Assembly: GCA_001692895.1 (NCBI GenBank)
Contig: KV748181.1
Span: 2,175,640-2,239,639, forward strand
Reading direction: 5' to 3'
DNA: 64,000 bases
Source: Cenococcum geophilum 1.58
Lineage: Eukaryota; Ascomycota; Dothideomycetes; Gloniales; Gloniaceae
Shown in pieces: positions 1 to 12,266 of the stretch. Position numbers and translations under genes: made by a program. The notes below the pieces were generated by a model. It was not told where the DNA came from, did no database searches, and worked only from the letters and a program-made list of their open reading frames with translations. Positions within the stretch are counted from its first letter, which is position 1; the number at the start of each line of letters is the position of its first letter.

Positions 1-420
1 TTCGAATCGTTCTCTTTGGGCGTTCGCTAGCTGTACGTTTGAATGGTGGTCGTCTGGGGTGCCTCCCTAAGAGGCCTTAATTCGATTTGATTTGGTAATG
101 GGATAATATTGAGGCTCTAGTTCGATTCGATTGATCGATTGAATTGATCGTGGTGTTTGCTGGCTGGTCGTTTAAACGATTATCGTCTGGCTCTGGCGGC
201 GGTCGTCTGGTTCTGGCGACGGTCGTCTGGTTCTGGCGACGGTCGTCTGGTCTGGCGACGGTCGTCTGGTTCTGGCGACGGTCGTCTGGTTCTGGCGACG
301 GTCGTCTGGTTCTGCGACGGTCGTCTGGTTCTGGTCACAGTCCTCTAGCTACCGTTCTGGTGCCTCCCTAAGTAGGGAGGATGTAAGGAAGGAAGGAAGG
401 GTAAAGGTGGCATTTAGGTG
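1..420. other. Unmutated left flank, no gene seen
   Basis: This stretch keeps normal CpA and TpG content, unlike the AT-rich DNA to its right. It holds the minisatellite described separately and two copies of a 14-base motif, GGTGCCTCCCTAAG, near 57-71 and 358-372, which bracket the minisatellite. Also present are TTCGATT-type short repeats at 78-145. Short open frames on the plus strand (144-371) only reflect the 20-bp repeat read in different frames, so I call no gene. Confidence 0.6.
181..345. repeat. 20-bp minisatellite, about 8 units
   Basis: Tandem units of GGTCGTCTGGTTCTGGCGAC follow one another, mostly 20 bp long with two 19-bp units (near 241-259 and 300-318) that lost one base. The first and last units are degenerate. 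The array is GC-rich and not mutated. Confidence 0.92.
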
Positions 421-660
421 TATAAGGGGTATGTAAAGGCACGTGTAGAGGCTGTCGGGAATATAGCGGGGACCCGATGGTACTTCGGACGATTTAGATG
501 ATAAGGAAAATTAAAGTCCTGCTAGGAGCCTGCTAGGAAGCCTGCTAGGAGCCTGCCCGGAGGCCTTTAGGATTTTAATACCCTAATAGCAATAAATATA
601 ATAATAGTAATAATATTTATTTTATAGCTATAAGCTAGTATAGTGCTAGCGTATAGCTTT
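420..660. other. Transition into the RIP-degraded island
   Basis: No gene is visible. A 12-bp motif AGCCTGCTAGGA is repeated with variation about four times at 520-565. From about 590 the base composition switches to TA-rich DNA with almost no CpA, which marks the left edge of the mutated repeat island. Confidence 0.5.
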
Positions 661-828
661 AAGGCTTAGCTAATATGGCTAAAAGCTAGCCCTAGGCTAG
701 GGGGGGTTAGCTAATATAGCTAAAAGCTAGCCCTAGGCTAGGGGGGGTCAGCTAATATGGCTAAAAGCTGGCCCCGGGCTAGGGGGGGTTGGCTAATATG
801 GCGGAAAGCTAGCCCCGGGCCCTAAAAA
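660..828. repeat. About 41-bp tandem repeat, four units, upstream of a LINE
   Basis: Four units contain GCTAATATGGCTAAAAGCTAG followed by a CCC(T/C)(A/G)GGC core and a run of seven G. Units differ mainly by C/T and G/A transitions. The array lies immediately 5' of the plus-strand LINE remnant. A link to the LINE 5' UTR is possible but only inferred from position. Confidence 0.85.
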
Positions 829-1079
829 CACTTTTAGCGAAACTAAATTTCCTGCGCCACTTTCCGTTTTCCTGACGTATATAGTAGTATATACGCCCTA
901 ATTTAAATCCTAGTAACCTAGGAGCCTCTACTAAATATAAAGTTTAATATAAAGGTAGAAGCAGAAGCCCAGATCTAGAGAGAGGCATCTAAAGACTCTA
1001 AAACTATATTATAAGGAAGCAAACAGACGCTAAAGGGCACTAACTTAGCTAACTTAGAGGCTAGCATAGACCTCTTATA

Positions 1080-4000
1080 TTAGGACACCGGAAAACACTT
1101 ATAATTATACAGTATAATACTAATAACAGTAGGAACGGCGTACTACTCCACTTCCTATAAGAGGTGGAGTAGGCGGACTCCTAGCTAAATATATTAGCTA
1201 TCTAAGAGCTATAGCGGAGGGACTAAGGAAATATAATATATACTATAAAATCCTACTACCTAGTGCGCGCGGGAGTAGGCAATATAAGGGTCTATTTCTA
1301 TATAAATAAGGCTATTAACACAAATAAGTAGGCGCCTATATACCACTTAGTAGATACATATATAATTAAGCTAGAGGGCTACGAGAGGACTATCTAGATT
1401 TATAATATTTATAACCCCTAATAGACAAATAGCAGTGTCTATATGCTACTAGAGCTGCTAAGAGCTAAAGGAGAACACATACTATTAGGTGATTTTAATC
1501 TACACTACCCCTTCTAGGGGGGTATAATAGTAATATACGCGGACAATGCGGCGGATAACCTTATCCGCGCTATAGAGGTAGCTGGCCTAAGCTTAGCCAC
1601 TAAGGCAGGTATAGAGACGTGGGTAAAGGGCATATTAAAGAGCACGCTAGACCTAGTATTTACCTCTCCCTAAATTACTAATAGGCTGCTATAGAGTTAA
1701 AGATAAGACCGCTAGTATATAGGGTCCGACCACTTTCCTATTATTATAAAGGTAGACGTAAAGACGCTAGAGGGGCCCCCCTTACCCAAAAGACCGCTAT
1801 AGAAGAAGGCTAATTAGAAGGTGGTATAAAGCGAGCTAGAGGGCCGACTCTAGCCCCTATATAGACTCCTATACAATATAAGAGATAAACTAAACGCACT
1901 AGCGGAGGCTATATACTAAGTAATTAAAAATACTATAGCAAAAATAGTACCTAACGCGCGGCCCTCGCCGCAAGCCTTTAAAGCATAGTTAGAGGAATAT
2001 ATAGAAGTAGTAAAAAAAACCTAATAGGCCTTTTAGGCGTAGAAGGTCTCTTAATTAGTACCTAACTAGATTAACTATAGAGTTACATAGAATAAGAAGA
2101 AAAGGACAATCCAACGAAAGGCTAATAAGCTATAAAAAAGGACTATTAAAAAGCTAACAAACAACCCTAAAGGGATATAAAGGATAGCAAAATGGGCGTA
2201 TATAGCGGACGGGAAGCCGAAGGCCCTACTACAGTTTCCTCCTATTAGCAGACTAGGAGAGGAGACCCTACACTATAATAATAAGGAGAAGGCCACTATT
2301 CTTATAGAGCAGTTCTTTCCGCTACCGGTAAAGGCGGACCTTAATAATATACTAGGGTTTATATACCCGGAGCCGCGAATAGTAAAGGAAGTAGTTAAGG
2401 AGGAGGATATTATTACGGCCCTAAAGGGGCTTACCCCTAATAAGGCCCTAGGTCTAAAAAAGATTATTAACTAATTTCTTAAAACGTGCGAAGAGTAGCT
2501 AGCCCCAATACTGGCTAAACTCTTTAGCAGCTATATAGCAATTAGACATTACCCAAAACTGTTTAAAGACTCTATTATAGTAGTCCTTTAAAAACTATAA
2601 AAGCTATCCTATACTACGGCAAAGGCCTACCGGCCAATTGCGCTACTTAACACTATTAGGAAGCTACTTAAGAGAATAATAGCTAGCTAACTATCCAAAA
2701 TTGCGGAGAAGACGGGTATGCTACTAGCCAGTTAGATAGGAGCAAGGCTAGGGCACTTAACGCAGATAGCACTAAAGCTACTAACTTAATAGGTATATAT
2801 AGTATAGAGAAGTAACCCAAACCTAGTAGCCTTATTACTTAGCCTTAATATTTCTAGGGCCTTTAACCAAGTCTCCTATAAAAGAATAATCTATAATATA
2901 AAGGCCCAAGCTATACCCTACTAGATAGTATAGTTTATAAAGTCCTTCCTTAAAGATCGAATAATAAGGCTCTTAATTAGAGGATATATAGCATAAATAA
3001 TATAAACAAACACCGGTATACCCTAAGGCTCAGCACTATCGCCAATTCTATTCCTCTTTTTTGCCTATATACTCCTACTAGAGCTATAAGGGGGAACCAC
3101 TACGGTATTTAGATTTGTTAACGACTCTAATATACTAACGTATAGCAAGATTATAAAGAAAAACTGTAGAACTATAGAAAGGGCGCATAAGGTATATATA
3201 GCGTGGGCACGCCAATATAGGGTAGTATTTGCCCCTAAAAAGTACTACCTTATCTATTTTACAAGGAGCCACAAGAAGTTTAATATAAAGGCTATAGCTA
3301 ATATATATAGCTTTACGGAAGGCCTAGTTAGTAACCTATACGTATTAGGGATATAAGTTAACTTAAAGCTTAAATAGGGACTGTACGTTAACATTATTAA
3401 GATAAAGGCGATTACCTAAATAGCCGCACTAACCCGGCTTACGGCCTCTATATAGGGCGCCTCCTTCTAGAAAGCGCGGATAATATACTCCGCTATAATC
3501 CGGCCGGCAATCTTATACGGATATAGTATCTAGTACTCGCTACCGAAGTAGACGAAGCCTAAAAAGATAAGTAAAACCAAGCTATACTAGCTAGGTGTAG
3601 TATAGAACCTATACCTCCGTACTATTGCGGGGGCGTATAAATTAACGCTAATAGTAGTACTAGAGCACAAGACGGGGTTTCCGCCGCTTTAGATATACCT
3701 TAAAGAGCTAGCTATAGCCTACACAGAGAGGACGTAAGAAGGACCGGCAAAAGAGCATATTAAGAGGGAGTGCAACACTATACGGGCTATAATAGCCCAC
3801 TAACTCCGGCCTAGAATAAAGCTACTAATGCGGCCTACTAGATGGGATAAGCTTAAGAGGATAGTAGCCGCTATCTTAGGGACAGATATACGGCCAATAA
3901 ACTTATCTAAAGCGCAGTATAAGAGAAGTAGAAGGGCTAGGGTATAAAAGGCGTTTAAGGAGCGGTGGAAAAGGAAATAGGAAAAGTACTAGAGCACGCT

Positions 4001-4430
4001 TACCTACTATATAACGGCCTAGGCCAAGCCATAGAATAAGGAAGTCTTTAAACGCCACGCGAGGCTTATAAAGGTAAAGAGTATAATTAATACGCTACTT
4101 AGAACCGAGTATATAGGGCTTAACAGATACCTCTACTACTAAAAAGTACCAGGGCACCTAACCCCGGCCTACCTATACGGCTACAGCTAACAATTAATAA
4201 TGTATATAGTGGTGTTCTACCCTAGATATATTACTAGCCAGGCGGAAATATATTACTATACTAGAACATCCTTATATAAAGAGCTCCTAACTAAGCTAAA
4301 GGCTACTAAGGCAGTTATAGACTGGTTTATATAGATAAACCTCTTACTATACCTTTTATTTGCTAGAGAGCTAGCTAGGGTAAAAAGAGGAGGCTAAAAA
4401 GTACTTTAAGAGGCAGAGGATAAATACTAC
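1080..4430 (+). mobile_element. RIP-degraded Tad-like non-LTR retrotransposon (LINE), ORF2 remnant
   Basis: Read through its many TAA/TAG codons, the plus strand gives a LINE ORF2. An exonuclease-endonuclease-phosphatase domain comes first: a GDFNLHYP motif at about 1488-1511 and an SDHFPI motif at about 1726-1743. Reverse transcriptase blocks follow: YRPIALLNTIRK near 2629-2665, a GIP.GSALSPILF block near 3014-3052, and the active-site block RFVNDSN near 3112-3132, where a canonical DD has become ND. A C-terminal Gly/Tyr/Pro-rich segment with a decayed zinc-knuckle-like YGYS motif lies near 4090-4200. Order and motifs match the fungal Tad clade. The 5' part (ORF1) was not recognised and no TSD was found, so the outer limits are approximate. 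It is certainly non-functional. Confidence 0.85.
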
Positions 4431-4434
4431 AGGG

Positions 4435-4800
4435 ATAGTAGAATATAGTAGAATTTTATAGATAGCAACCTAGCAGAAGTTAGCAGAACTCTAGCAACCT
4501 AGCAGAATTTAGCAGAACTTATTAACCTGGTAGAATTTGGCAGAATTTAGCAACCTAATAGAAGTTAGTAAAATTTTAGCAACTTAATAGAATTTAGCAG
4601 AATTTTGGCAACCTAATAGAATTTAGCAGAGTCTTAGCAACCTAATAGAATTTAGTAGAATCTCGGCAACCTAGTAGAATCTAATAACCTAACAGAAGTT
4701 GGCAGAACCTTAGTAACCTAGCAAAAATTAATAGAATCTAGTAACCTAGTAGAATTTAGTAGAGGTTAATATCCTAATAGAACTTAATAAAACCTAGCAA
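4435..4800. repeat. About 29-31-bp degenerate tandem array
   Basis: More than ten units are built on TAGCAACCTAATAGAATT and TAGCAGAA. They vary by transitions and small indels. The array directly follows the LINE remnant and may be its 3' tail or an independent satellite. No coding potential is seen. Confidence 0.8.
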
Positions 4801-5280
4801 GGTATAGAGCTGCGTACGTTAACACAGATGCAAATAACGGAACCTTCTACACTACTACCAGCCTTATAGGCCACCGGCCTACGCCCTACTTAAATAACCG
4901 GAGCAGCCAGGAATGGAACCCAGGCCCTAGCTATACACCCTACCAGATAGACCCAGGAGTACGCATTAAGATAGCTTTTCTATAGCGCCTTAAAGAGACA
5001 TCTACTCATGCTTAGCAGTCACTAATCAGAAGAAAGGCTATATAGGCCGCATAATAAGCCATATAGGCCGTATAACAAGAGAAGGAGAGGTTTTATCCAG
5101 TCCCAGCGGTATGGTTCCCCTCTTATATATATATATATATACCCATATAGACCCACTACATAGACCCTAACGGGAGCCGCAACAGCGTAATTAAATATCA
5201 TAACATAATATAATAAAGAATTTAGTTCCCAAATTAGAAAGGGATAGAAGGCCTTTAATAAGTACAATACTAAAACAGAT
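4800..5280. other. Less mutated spacer with AT microsatellite
   Basis: This stretch keeps more CpA than its surroundings. It includes a tRNA-like fragment (separate entry) and a (TA)n run at about 5125-5143. An open frame of 81 codons on the minus strand (5022-5267) has low complexity and resembles no family I know, so I do not call it a gene. Confidence 0.4.
4893..4968 (-). other. tRNA-like fragment with A- and B-box-like motifs
   Basis: On the minus strand a segment resembling a polymerase III A box (GGTCTATCTGGTAGGGTG) is followed about 20 bases later by GGGTTCCATTCC, close to the B-box consensus GGTTCRANTCC. The gap is too short for a full anticodon arm and no acceptor stem pairs, so it is not a working tRNA. 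It could be a tRNA-derived SINE head or a decayed tRNA. Confidence 0.3.
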
Positions 5281-5847
5281 AACTCCCCTCTTTACGCAGC
5301 CGCTCTTATTCTTTATCTAAACCGATATATAAAGTATATTCGCGCGAATTAGAAGGTAAAGTAGTAAAAGCCGGTTTTTAAGAAGGTAAAAGAGCTTTAA
5401 GAGTCCTATTAGGAAAAAAGCCCTTTTCCTCTTATTTCTTTATATAAAAGGAAGTCTACTTAAAGTAAAGATCTTAATGTGCTTAATTAGATTACTTAGA
5501 ACCTAGGAAAGTATACTTAACTAGTAAGTTAGAATAAGTACAAAGACTATTCTAATAGAGAACTATATAATATTAGAAAAATTTCTACTTTTAAATAGTG
5601 GTGTTAAGATTAATAAAGAAAGCGTTGGCTAAGGTTATTATTTATAGCAATTAATATTTTATTAATTCTAGCTATAAGCAATATACTAAAGCAAGCCTTT
5701 TTAGGAGGGCGTTATACGATTTTATAGGAAAGGGTATAGCTAGGGGCTAAAAATATTAAGAGAGTAGAGTGTTTAAAATATTATAAATGGAGTAGTATTA
5801 TAAAGAATAAGCTTGGGATAGAGCCTAAGGTATAAGCTAATTAATGC
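5280..5847. other. RIP-degraded unidentified sequence
   Basis: Plus-strand frames are Lys/Leu-rich and broken by stops, and look like decayed coding DNA. I could not assign a family: no catalytic motif is recognisable. The right edge is set by the solo LTR starting at 5848. Confidence 0.35.
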
Positions 5848-6351
5848 TATTACGGTATAAGTAGAAAATGGCGGATTGTAGTAGAACTTAGTGGACAGTT
5901 ACGGTAGAACTAGTAGAACTTAGTAAACAGTTAGGGTGAAACTTAGTAGATAGTTAAGGTGGAACTTAGTAGACAGTTAGGTTAGAACTTAGTAGACAGT
6001 TACGGTAGAATTTAGTAGACAGTTGCGGTAGAATTCGGTAGATAGTTGCGGTAGAATTCGGTAGATAGTTGTAGTGGAATTCGGTAGACAGTTACAGTGG
6101 AATTTAAAAAACAGTTGCGGTGGAACTTAGTAAACAGTTGCGGTAGAACTTAGCGGATAGCTGTGGTAGAACTTAGTAGATAGTTATAGTTATATAACTA
6201 AAAGATTATATAAAACTTTAAGCGGCGCTACTTATCTTTTTCTCCTTTGCTTTCTTTAGCTTTAGATCTTTATTAATAAATAGTCTAATTATATAGGCTT
6301 GCATACATCCTCTTTACTATACTTATACCTTAATTAACTAAGTCGCTAATA
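5848..6351 (+). mobile_element. Solo LTR related to the adjacent Ty3/gypsy LTR, inverted relative to it
   Basis: The reverse complement of this segment aligns with the 268-bp LTR at 6540-6807 along its conserved end (the AGCGACTTAGTTAA block, a TAAGCCTATA-type block and the AAGGAAAGGAGATAGAG-type block). It starts TATTACGG (from TGTTACGG) and ends CGCTAATA (from CGCTAACA). Flanks AATGC (5843-5847) and AATAC (6352-6356) form a 5-bp TSD with one RIP-type G-to-A change. It is about 236 bp longer than its relative because of an internal tandem array. Confidence 0.75.
5875..6185. repeat. About 22-bp tandem array inside the solo LTR
   Basis: About 14 units of TAGAACTTAGTAGACAGTTG-type sequence are present, some carrying GAATTCGGTAGATAG variants. 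The LTR at 6690-6790 carries only a few degenerate AACTATCTGC-type copies, so the array appears expanded from an internal LTR motif. Confidence 0.85.
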
Positions 6352-6539
6352 AATACTAAGCATTATTAATAGATTTAGTAATAAGTAAGCTAAGTAGGCT
6401 TAGGACCGAGCTTAAAGCTATATAAGTGCTATATAGTGGTAAAAGCTTAAGTATAAGGTTATTAATATGGTCTATAGTATTATATAAGGTGCTTATATTA
6501 ACCCGTACATAGCTTTAAGCTTAGTCCTAAGCTACTTAG
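6352..6539. other. Short AT-rich spacer between two LTR insertions
   Basis: Degraded AT-rich DNA with no recognisable feature. It continues across the gypsy insertion at 12535-12700, where the ACTAAGCATTATTAA motif seen at 6355-6370 recurs near 12630. Confidence 0.4.
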
Positions 6540-6807
6540 TGTTAGCGACTTAGTTAATCGAGGCACGAGCACGGCAAAAGGGTCGCGCAAGCCTATACGA
6601 TTGAATTGTCTATAAACGAGGATCTAAAGCTAGAGAAAGGAAAGGAGATAGAGGGCGGCGCCGCTTGACGTTATATACGATCCTCTAATCACGTAACGGC
6701 AACTGTCTGGAACTATATAAAACTATTTGCGACTATCTATAACTATCTGCTATAATCCACTAATGTCCATTAGCCGCAATCTACTAGTTTCCACTAGTGC
6801 CGTAATA
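6540..6807 (-). repeat. 3' LTR of the 6540-12534 gypsy element
   Basis: Begins TGTTAGCGACTTAG and ends CCGTAATA (plus-strand reading). It matches 12267-12534 apart from transitions. This copy keeps more CpG and CpA sites than its partner. It contains TCACGTAACGGCAACTG at 6689-6705. Confidence 0.93.
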
Positions 6808-6810
6808 TTA

Positions 6811-6827
6811 CCCCCCCCTCTAAAAAA
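6811..6827 (-). other. Polypurine tract of the gypsy element
   Basis: On the minus strand the sequence next to the 3' LTR reads CTTTTTTAGAGGGGGGGG, a typical plus-strand primer tract for reverse transcription. It fixes the element's orientation. Confidence 0.8.
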
Positions 6828-7299
6828 GCCTGCCCTTAGGCTTTATACGTCCGTATTATATTTATAGGGTATTCTTATCTTTATACTTAATAGGTAGCTT
6901 ATTATCTTTGCTATTCTAGCACTCTATTTACTTGTTAAGGTACTTTAAGGGTCTAGGTTTATTAGGGTAACGACTATAGAATTCCTAAAGCTTATAGGGA
7001 CTACCTATAAAGTTCTATATAGGGTACTAAGTGGGGTTTAGGTTGTACCCCTTTCTAACTAATACAATATTTTTACGTTCCCCTTATAAGCTTATAGGCC
7101 AGTATTTCTTTAATTTCCTATTTATTGTCGCTATTAACTTAAATTAGTAGGGGAAGTTTATTCTTTTATCTAGGTAATAGGTTGTTTATAGCTTTCTATA
7201 GTTTATCTAAAGAGAAAATAGGGTAAACTTTAATTAAATTTAGGAGCTTTACTTTATATACATTACCTATCTTCTTAAGAACCTTATATAGTCCTGCTA

Positions 7300-10200
7300 T
7301 CTAATAGTCTAGCTTACGGCTAGGTCGTTCCGTCTTTTAGTTCTTTATTATAATCTAAACTATATCTCCTATAGCAAAGTTAGGCTCTCGCCTATACTTA
7401 TTTACCTACTATTATATTAATTTCTAAGCCTTTTCTAGATTTATACGGGCTACCGTCTAGGCTTCTTCTAAGCGCTTAGCGTACTACTAGGCTTCCTTAT
7501 AAAATAGTTTTTCGCGTATAGTCTGGGGTCCTTCTGGTTTTTCCTAGTTAAAGCTTATATAAGGTAAGCAGCCCATTTCTAGCTAGATAGGGGCAAATCT
7601 TATAAAGTTATAAGGTAGGGTTGCTTAGGCGTAGTCTATTAGGGGTAGTAGTTTAGCCTAGTTATCTTAGAAGTAGTTAATAAAGGGCCGAAGTCTCTAG
7701 TTTAAGTATTAATTTATAATTTTCGTCTAACTATCTATCTGAGGGTAGTATACTATAAAAAGCTTTAGCTTAATACCTAAGATTTAGGTAAACTTATTCT
7801 AGAAAGCTAAGATAAATTACAGCCTATAATTAGATATAATAGTATCTAGTAGTCCGTAAATTTGGTAGACGTAGTAGATATATAGTTAGGCCGCCTCTTT
7901 AGCATTAATATTTTTATAATAGGGGATTAAGAACGGGCGCTTACTAAAGCGGTTAACTAGGATTATAACTATATCATATCCGTTATAGTCCGTAGGTAGT
8001 TTATAGAAGTCTATAAAGATATATTACTAGGGGCGTTCTAGTATTAGGAGTAGTTTTAATAGTCCTAAGGTCTTATCTTATGGAATTATAGATCTATAGT
8101 AGTTATTATAGTTCTATATATAGCGGTTAATATCCACAACTATTATGGGCCAATAGTAGTGGTTACCAATAATCTTACGAGTTTTATTTTTTCTAGGGTA
8201 GGCCGTAGAGACCTGGGTATAAGCTTTAGCAATAAGCTAGGTCTATAAGTTCTATTCCTTAGCTACTACTAGCCGTTCCTAGTACTTAAGTAGTCCGTTT
8301 TTAAGGGACTATAGGCTAGTAATATTCTTTACCTTTTTACGGTACTTCTATAGAGAGGGGGTTATTTGGTTAGCCTATAGTAGTTTATTAATAAGGTTAA
8401 GTTTAAAGGAGTTAATAGGATATATCTTAGCGCCTAAGGAGTCTATGCTTAGTTCTGCCCGTATCTAGGGGTTAAGGTATTTTAGTTATAGTAGCGTCTA
8501 GGTCCGTAATAAGATCTTTATAGCTATCTAGTTATTTAGGTCTTGCTTACGTCTTATAAGAGCGTCTATACGGTTTATAGCGCCTAGTTTATACCTAATT
8601 AAAAAGTTAAACTAAGATAGAGTATCCGCCTAGCGTACCTACTAGGCTGTAAGGGCCTTAGTTATTATAAAGTATTTTAGGGCCTTATAATCTAAAACTA
8701 CCTTAATTGGCTTAGGGGTCCCCTTTAGCTATATACGCCAGTGCTAAAAGCTAGAGATAATAGCTAGAATTTCTTTATTATAGATATAGTAGTTTAGCTT
8801 AGCATCTATTATAGTCTTTAAATAGTATATAATAGGGTGCCACTCTCTATCCAGTTACTTCTGGGAAAAAACACTAGCTATCGCGCTATTTAAGGCATTA
8901 GTTTTTAGTATTAAGGGCCGTTTTAGGTTAAAATGGGCAAGTAGGGGAGCCGATACTAGCCGTTTCTTAAGCTTATTAAAGGCCTGCCTATATATAGCGT
9001 TAAAGTAGAAGAGCTAGTTTTTTCTAGTAAGATGGTTAAGAGGCCAGGCGATTCTTAATAAAGCGTTAGTAGAAGTTACAAAAACCTAAAAATAATTGTA
9101 CCCCCTTTACGGTCCGTAGGGGTGCCTACTAGTTAATTACGGCCGTCTTTTTTAGGTTGGTTTTAATTCCATTTACACTAATAATAAAACCTAGGTACTT
9201 TATACGCTTAACACTAAACTTTAACTTCTTAATATTAACTTAGAGGCTAGCCTTATAAAGCCGTTATAGGACTTTATAGACATACTCCTCGTATTCTAGC
9301 TTATTCTTAAAGTAGATTATAATATTATCTAAATAGGCCGTATAGAAGTCGTTAAGGTAGTTAAAGAGTATATTATTTATATACCGCTAGTATATAGCTA
9401 GTCCGTTAGTTAGTCTAAAAGGGAGTACCTTATATTTATATATTCCGTATTAGGTCTAAAATATAGTAAGATCTTTAGACCTAGGGTTTATTCTAATTCG
9501 GTAGAAGGCCTAGCGGATATTAAGCTTTATAAAGACCTTAGCTCTACTTATTCGGGCTAGAGTCTTATTAAGTAGGGGTAGCGAATAGCGGTCCTTGTGG
9601 GTTATATTATTTAGCTTATAGTAGTTAATATAGAAGCGGAGTCCTTTATTTAGCTTTTTAATAAAGAGAATAGGTAAGATAAAAGGGGCTTAGCTAGGCT
9701 TAATAAAGCCCTTATTTAGGTTATTAATAAGATACTACTTTATAACCTATAATTTAGTAATAAACTGCTTATAAAGGGGGCTAAAGCTAAGGGTGTTTTC
9801 CTTGCCCTACTTAATCTCAATTTTATAGTTATATAGTTGGTAGGGTGGAAGTATATTAAATACTACTTTGGAGAATATGTCTTTAAATTTCTGGTGTTAA
9901 TAGGGTAGCTTTTATTCTACTAGTTCCTTATCTATAAGCTCGCTTTCTTCTCCGCTAAGCTTACTTCCCTTTTCCTTAATTATTTAATTAATTTTATATA
10001 AGCTCGTTATAAAGGCGACGGTATTAGGCTAAACTAAGTTTTAGTAGAATCCTACGGCACTAATATAGCAGATATTAACTGATAGAAGGTCCGCTAGTTT
10101 CCTTATAGCTATTTTCCGAACTATATTTTACGGTTTAGGGTTTATAATCTTTCTTAGCTCCTATTTTATTTTCTATAGATTATCCCTCTAATCTATTAGT

Positions 10201-11100
10201 TTAGTATAACGTCTAACGTCCCTTACTATTCTTTGTAGCTATATAGGGCCTAAGCTCTCTATAGGGGGCTTTTTTAGGTTACTACTAACTTCCTAGGTCT
10301 TTAATGTGGGTAGCGTAATATAGGTAGTTTGGGGGCGATATAGTATATAGATCTATTGTAAATTAAGTTATATATCTTTTTTAAAGGCCTAGTCCCTACG
10401 TATAGCATTAGCCTAGTAAATAGTATTAATCTAGGGCCGTATAAGGTTTTCTATTATAATACTAATTTCTTTTATAGAGGAAGGGGTTAGTAGTAGGGTT
10501 TTAGGCTAGATAAGCCGTCTACTCTATATATCGAGCTATAAGCCTAAATAGGCTAGCTATTTTCGCCTTAAGATTATATTATAGCTACCTAGGTCCGTAA
10601 TAAAAAAGGGGATATTATACTACCTTTATTTATTAACACGGAGGTAAATCCGCAAAATAGTTATAATGGGTGGCCCTATCTGCCTATTATACCTATAGAT
10701 AGAAATTAGTTTAGGCAGTTCTTTAATAGGTATATTTAGAAAGTTAGCCAGCTTTACGGTATACTAGGTATCTATTAAGGCAAAGGCATTTACTTTAGAG
10801 TTAGCTAAAGCAGAGGTTAAAACTTAGTATTTATTGCGGAATAAAGTATAAGGAATAGTGTAGCTTTTTTTACTAACTAGCCGACCTAGATTAATATCTA
10901 ATATATTAATCCCTTTTAACCCTAAAGAGAAGTCTTCCTCTAGGGTTCCTCTTTTTCTAACTCTATACTATCTTTCTAGATTAATAAAACCTCGTCTACT
11001 TTTACGCCTATTAGGTAATCCTTTATATAGTAACCTTTCTAACTATAAAAGAAGTAAGCTTCTTAATTACTAAGGGCCTATATACGGGGGTTGCTATATA
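7300..11100 (-). pseudogene. Gypsy gag-pol remnant (zinc knuckle, PR, RT, RH, IN)
   Basis: Reading the minus strand through stops shows successive Ty3/gypsy domains. A CCHC zinc knuckle lies near 11020-11060, where the Cys codons and the His codon now read Tyr (TGC to TAC, CAC to TAC). A retropepsin-like segment with ALID(S/T) is near 10690-10810. The reverse transcriptase active site reads YLDNIIIY near 9310-9345 (second Asp of YxDD changed to Asn). RNase H follows at about 8700-9000. The integrase core runs at about 7650-8060 and includes FIDFYKLP, VNRFSKRPF and ISDYR-type blocks with QIDSQT, near-canonical D,D-35-E neighbourhoods. Integrase lies downstream of RNase H, as in Ty3/gypsy. Gag upstream of 11100 is only weakly readable. 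It is non-functional. Confidence 0.85.
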
Positions 11101-12266
11101 TAGGCTAAGCATTTACTAGACCTATAGTAGGACTAGCCGCACGGCTAGCTACTAAATTGGCGGCGGGCTATATAGGCGGTGCTATAGGGGTTGCTAATCA
11201 TGCTAGGGTATTGCGGGCCGTTCTTATATTGCTTATAGTTTGATTTAAAGGGTTTCTGGCTTTATACCGTTTAGCATATGCCTTAATTTGGCGGAGGCCT
11301 TAGTTAATAGCTAAGCACTAGTTCGTAAGTTTCTTTAGCGTCTATATAGTAGTAAAAACTAGTAGTATAGCTCGCTGCAGGTTTAGGGTAAGCTTATTAA
11401 ATAGGTCTAGTATTAAATCTTCCTAGGAAATTTAAGCCTAGCTAGCTAGGTGCAAAAAGCGGGTCTAAAAGGCCGAGAAGGTCTCTGTTGTTTTTATATT
11501 TAGGCTTTTATAATTAAGTTGGGCGTTCTATACTTTAAAGGGGTCCTTATAAATAGAAGATAGGTAGACAATTATCTTTTCTTTAGAGAGGAAGAAATTT
11601 ACTAAGTCCTATACGTACCAAGGACGTAAGTACGTCTATACGTCCCTACTGGTACGGCTAAAGACGTAGGCCATTTTAGCCTAATTAGTAGAGAAGTGGT
11701 CTGTATTAACTTTAAGCTTATCTTATAATTAAAGCTTCTAATTATTAAATATAGGGTTAGTTCCGTCTATAAGTAATAAGGGGTCTATAACCTTTGCGGA
11801 CCGCGATAATATTAATGCTATATATTAGGCTAGAGCCTTAAGGACTATAGTAAGTCTCTAGGTGTCTAATAACTCTTTACTAGGTATAGGGGGTTCTCTA
11901 GCTTTAAGTAGCTCTTAAAGTCGTTCAATTTTAGTATTAGCTGCTATAAGCTCTACCTAGGAGTTTAAGTTAGTTACTGTTTTACCATTAAAGGTATTTA
12001 AGGGTCTTACAGCTGCTTTGCCGGCCGCTGTGGTTTTTAATATAGTGATATAGTTATTAGGGTAACTTCTAGTAGGATTCTATAGGGGTTCTAGTCCGTA
12101 TATATTCTATAGGTCTTATTATTCTTTTCTATTATTCTAGTTCTGTTTTATTCTTTAAGTTCTAGTAATAGTCTTTAGGTCTATTTCTATGTTTTATTCT
12201 TATTTATAGTCCGTAAATATTTTTAAGTTCCTTTTTAGGAAGAAGAGGTAGTTAAGCTTTAGATAA

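Noticed and set aside
181..345. Possible CRISPR-like array
   Set aside because: Units are contiguous without unique spacers, and the genome is eukaryotic.
144..371. Overlapping plus-strand ORFs in the left flank
   Set aside because: They are a 20-bp minisatellite read in different frames; no start context or family resemblance.
5280..5847. Starship captain (DUF3435 tyrosine recombinase) remnant
   Set aside because: The Lys-rich frames look vaguely similar, but no catalytic Arg or Tyr motif or Starship boundary is visible.
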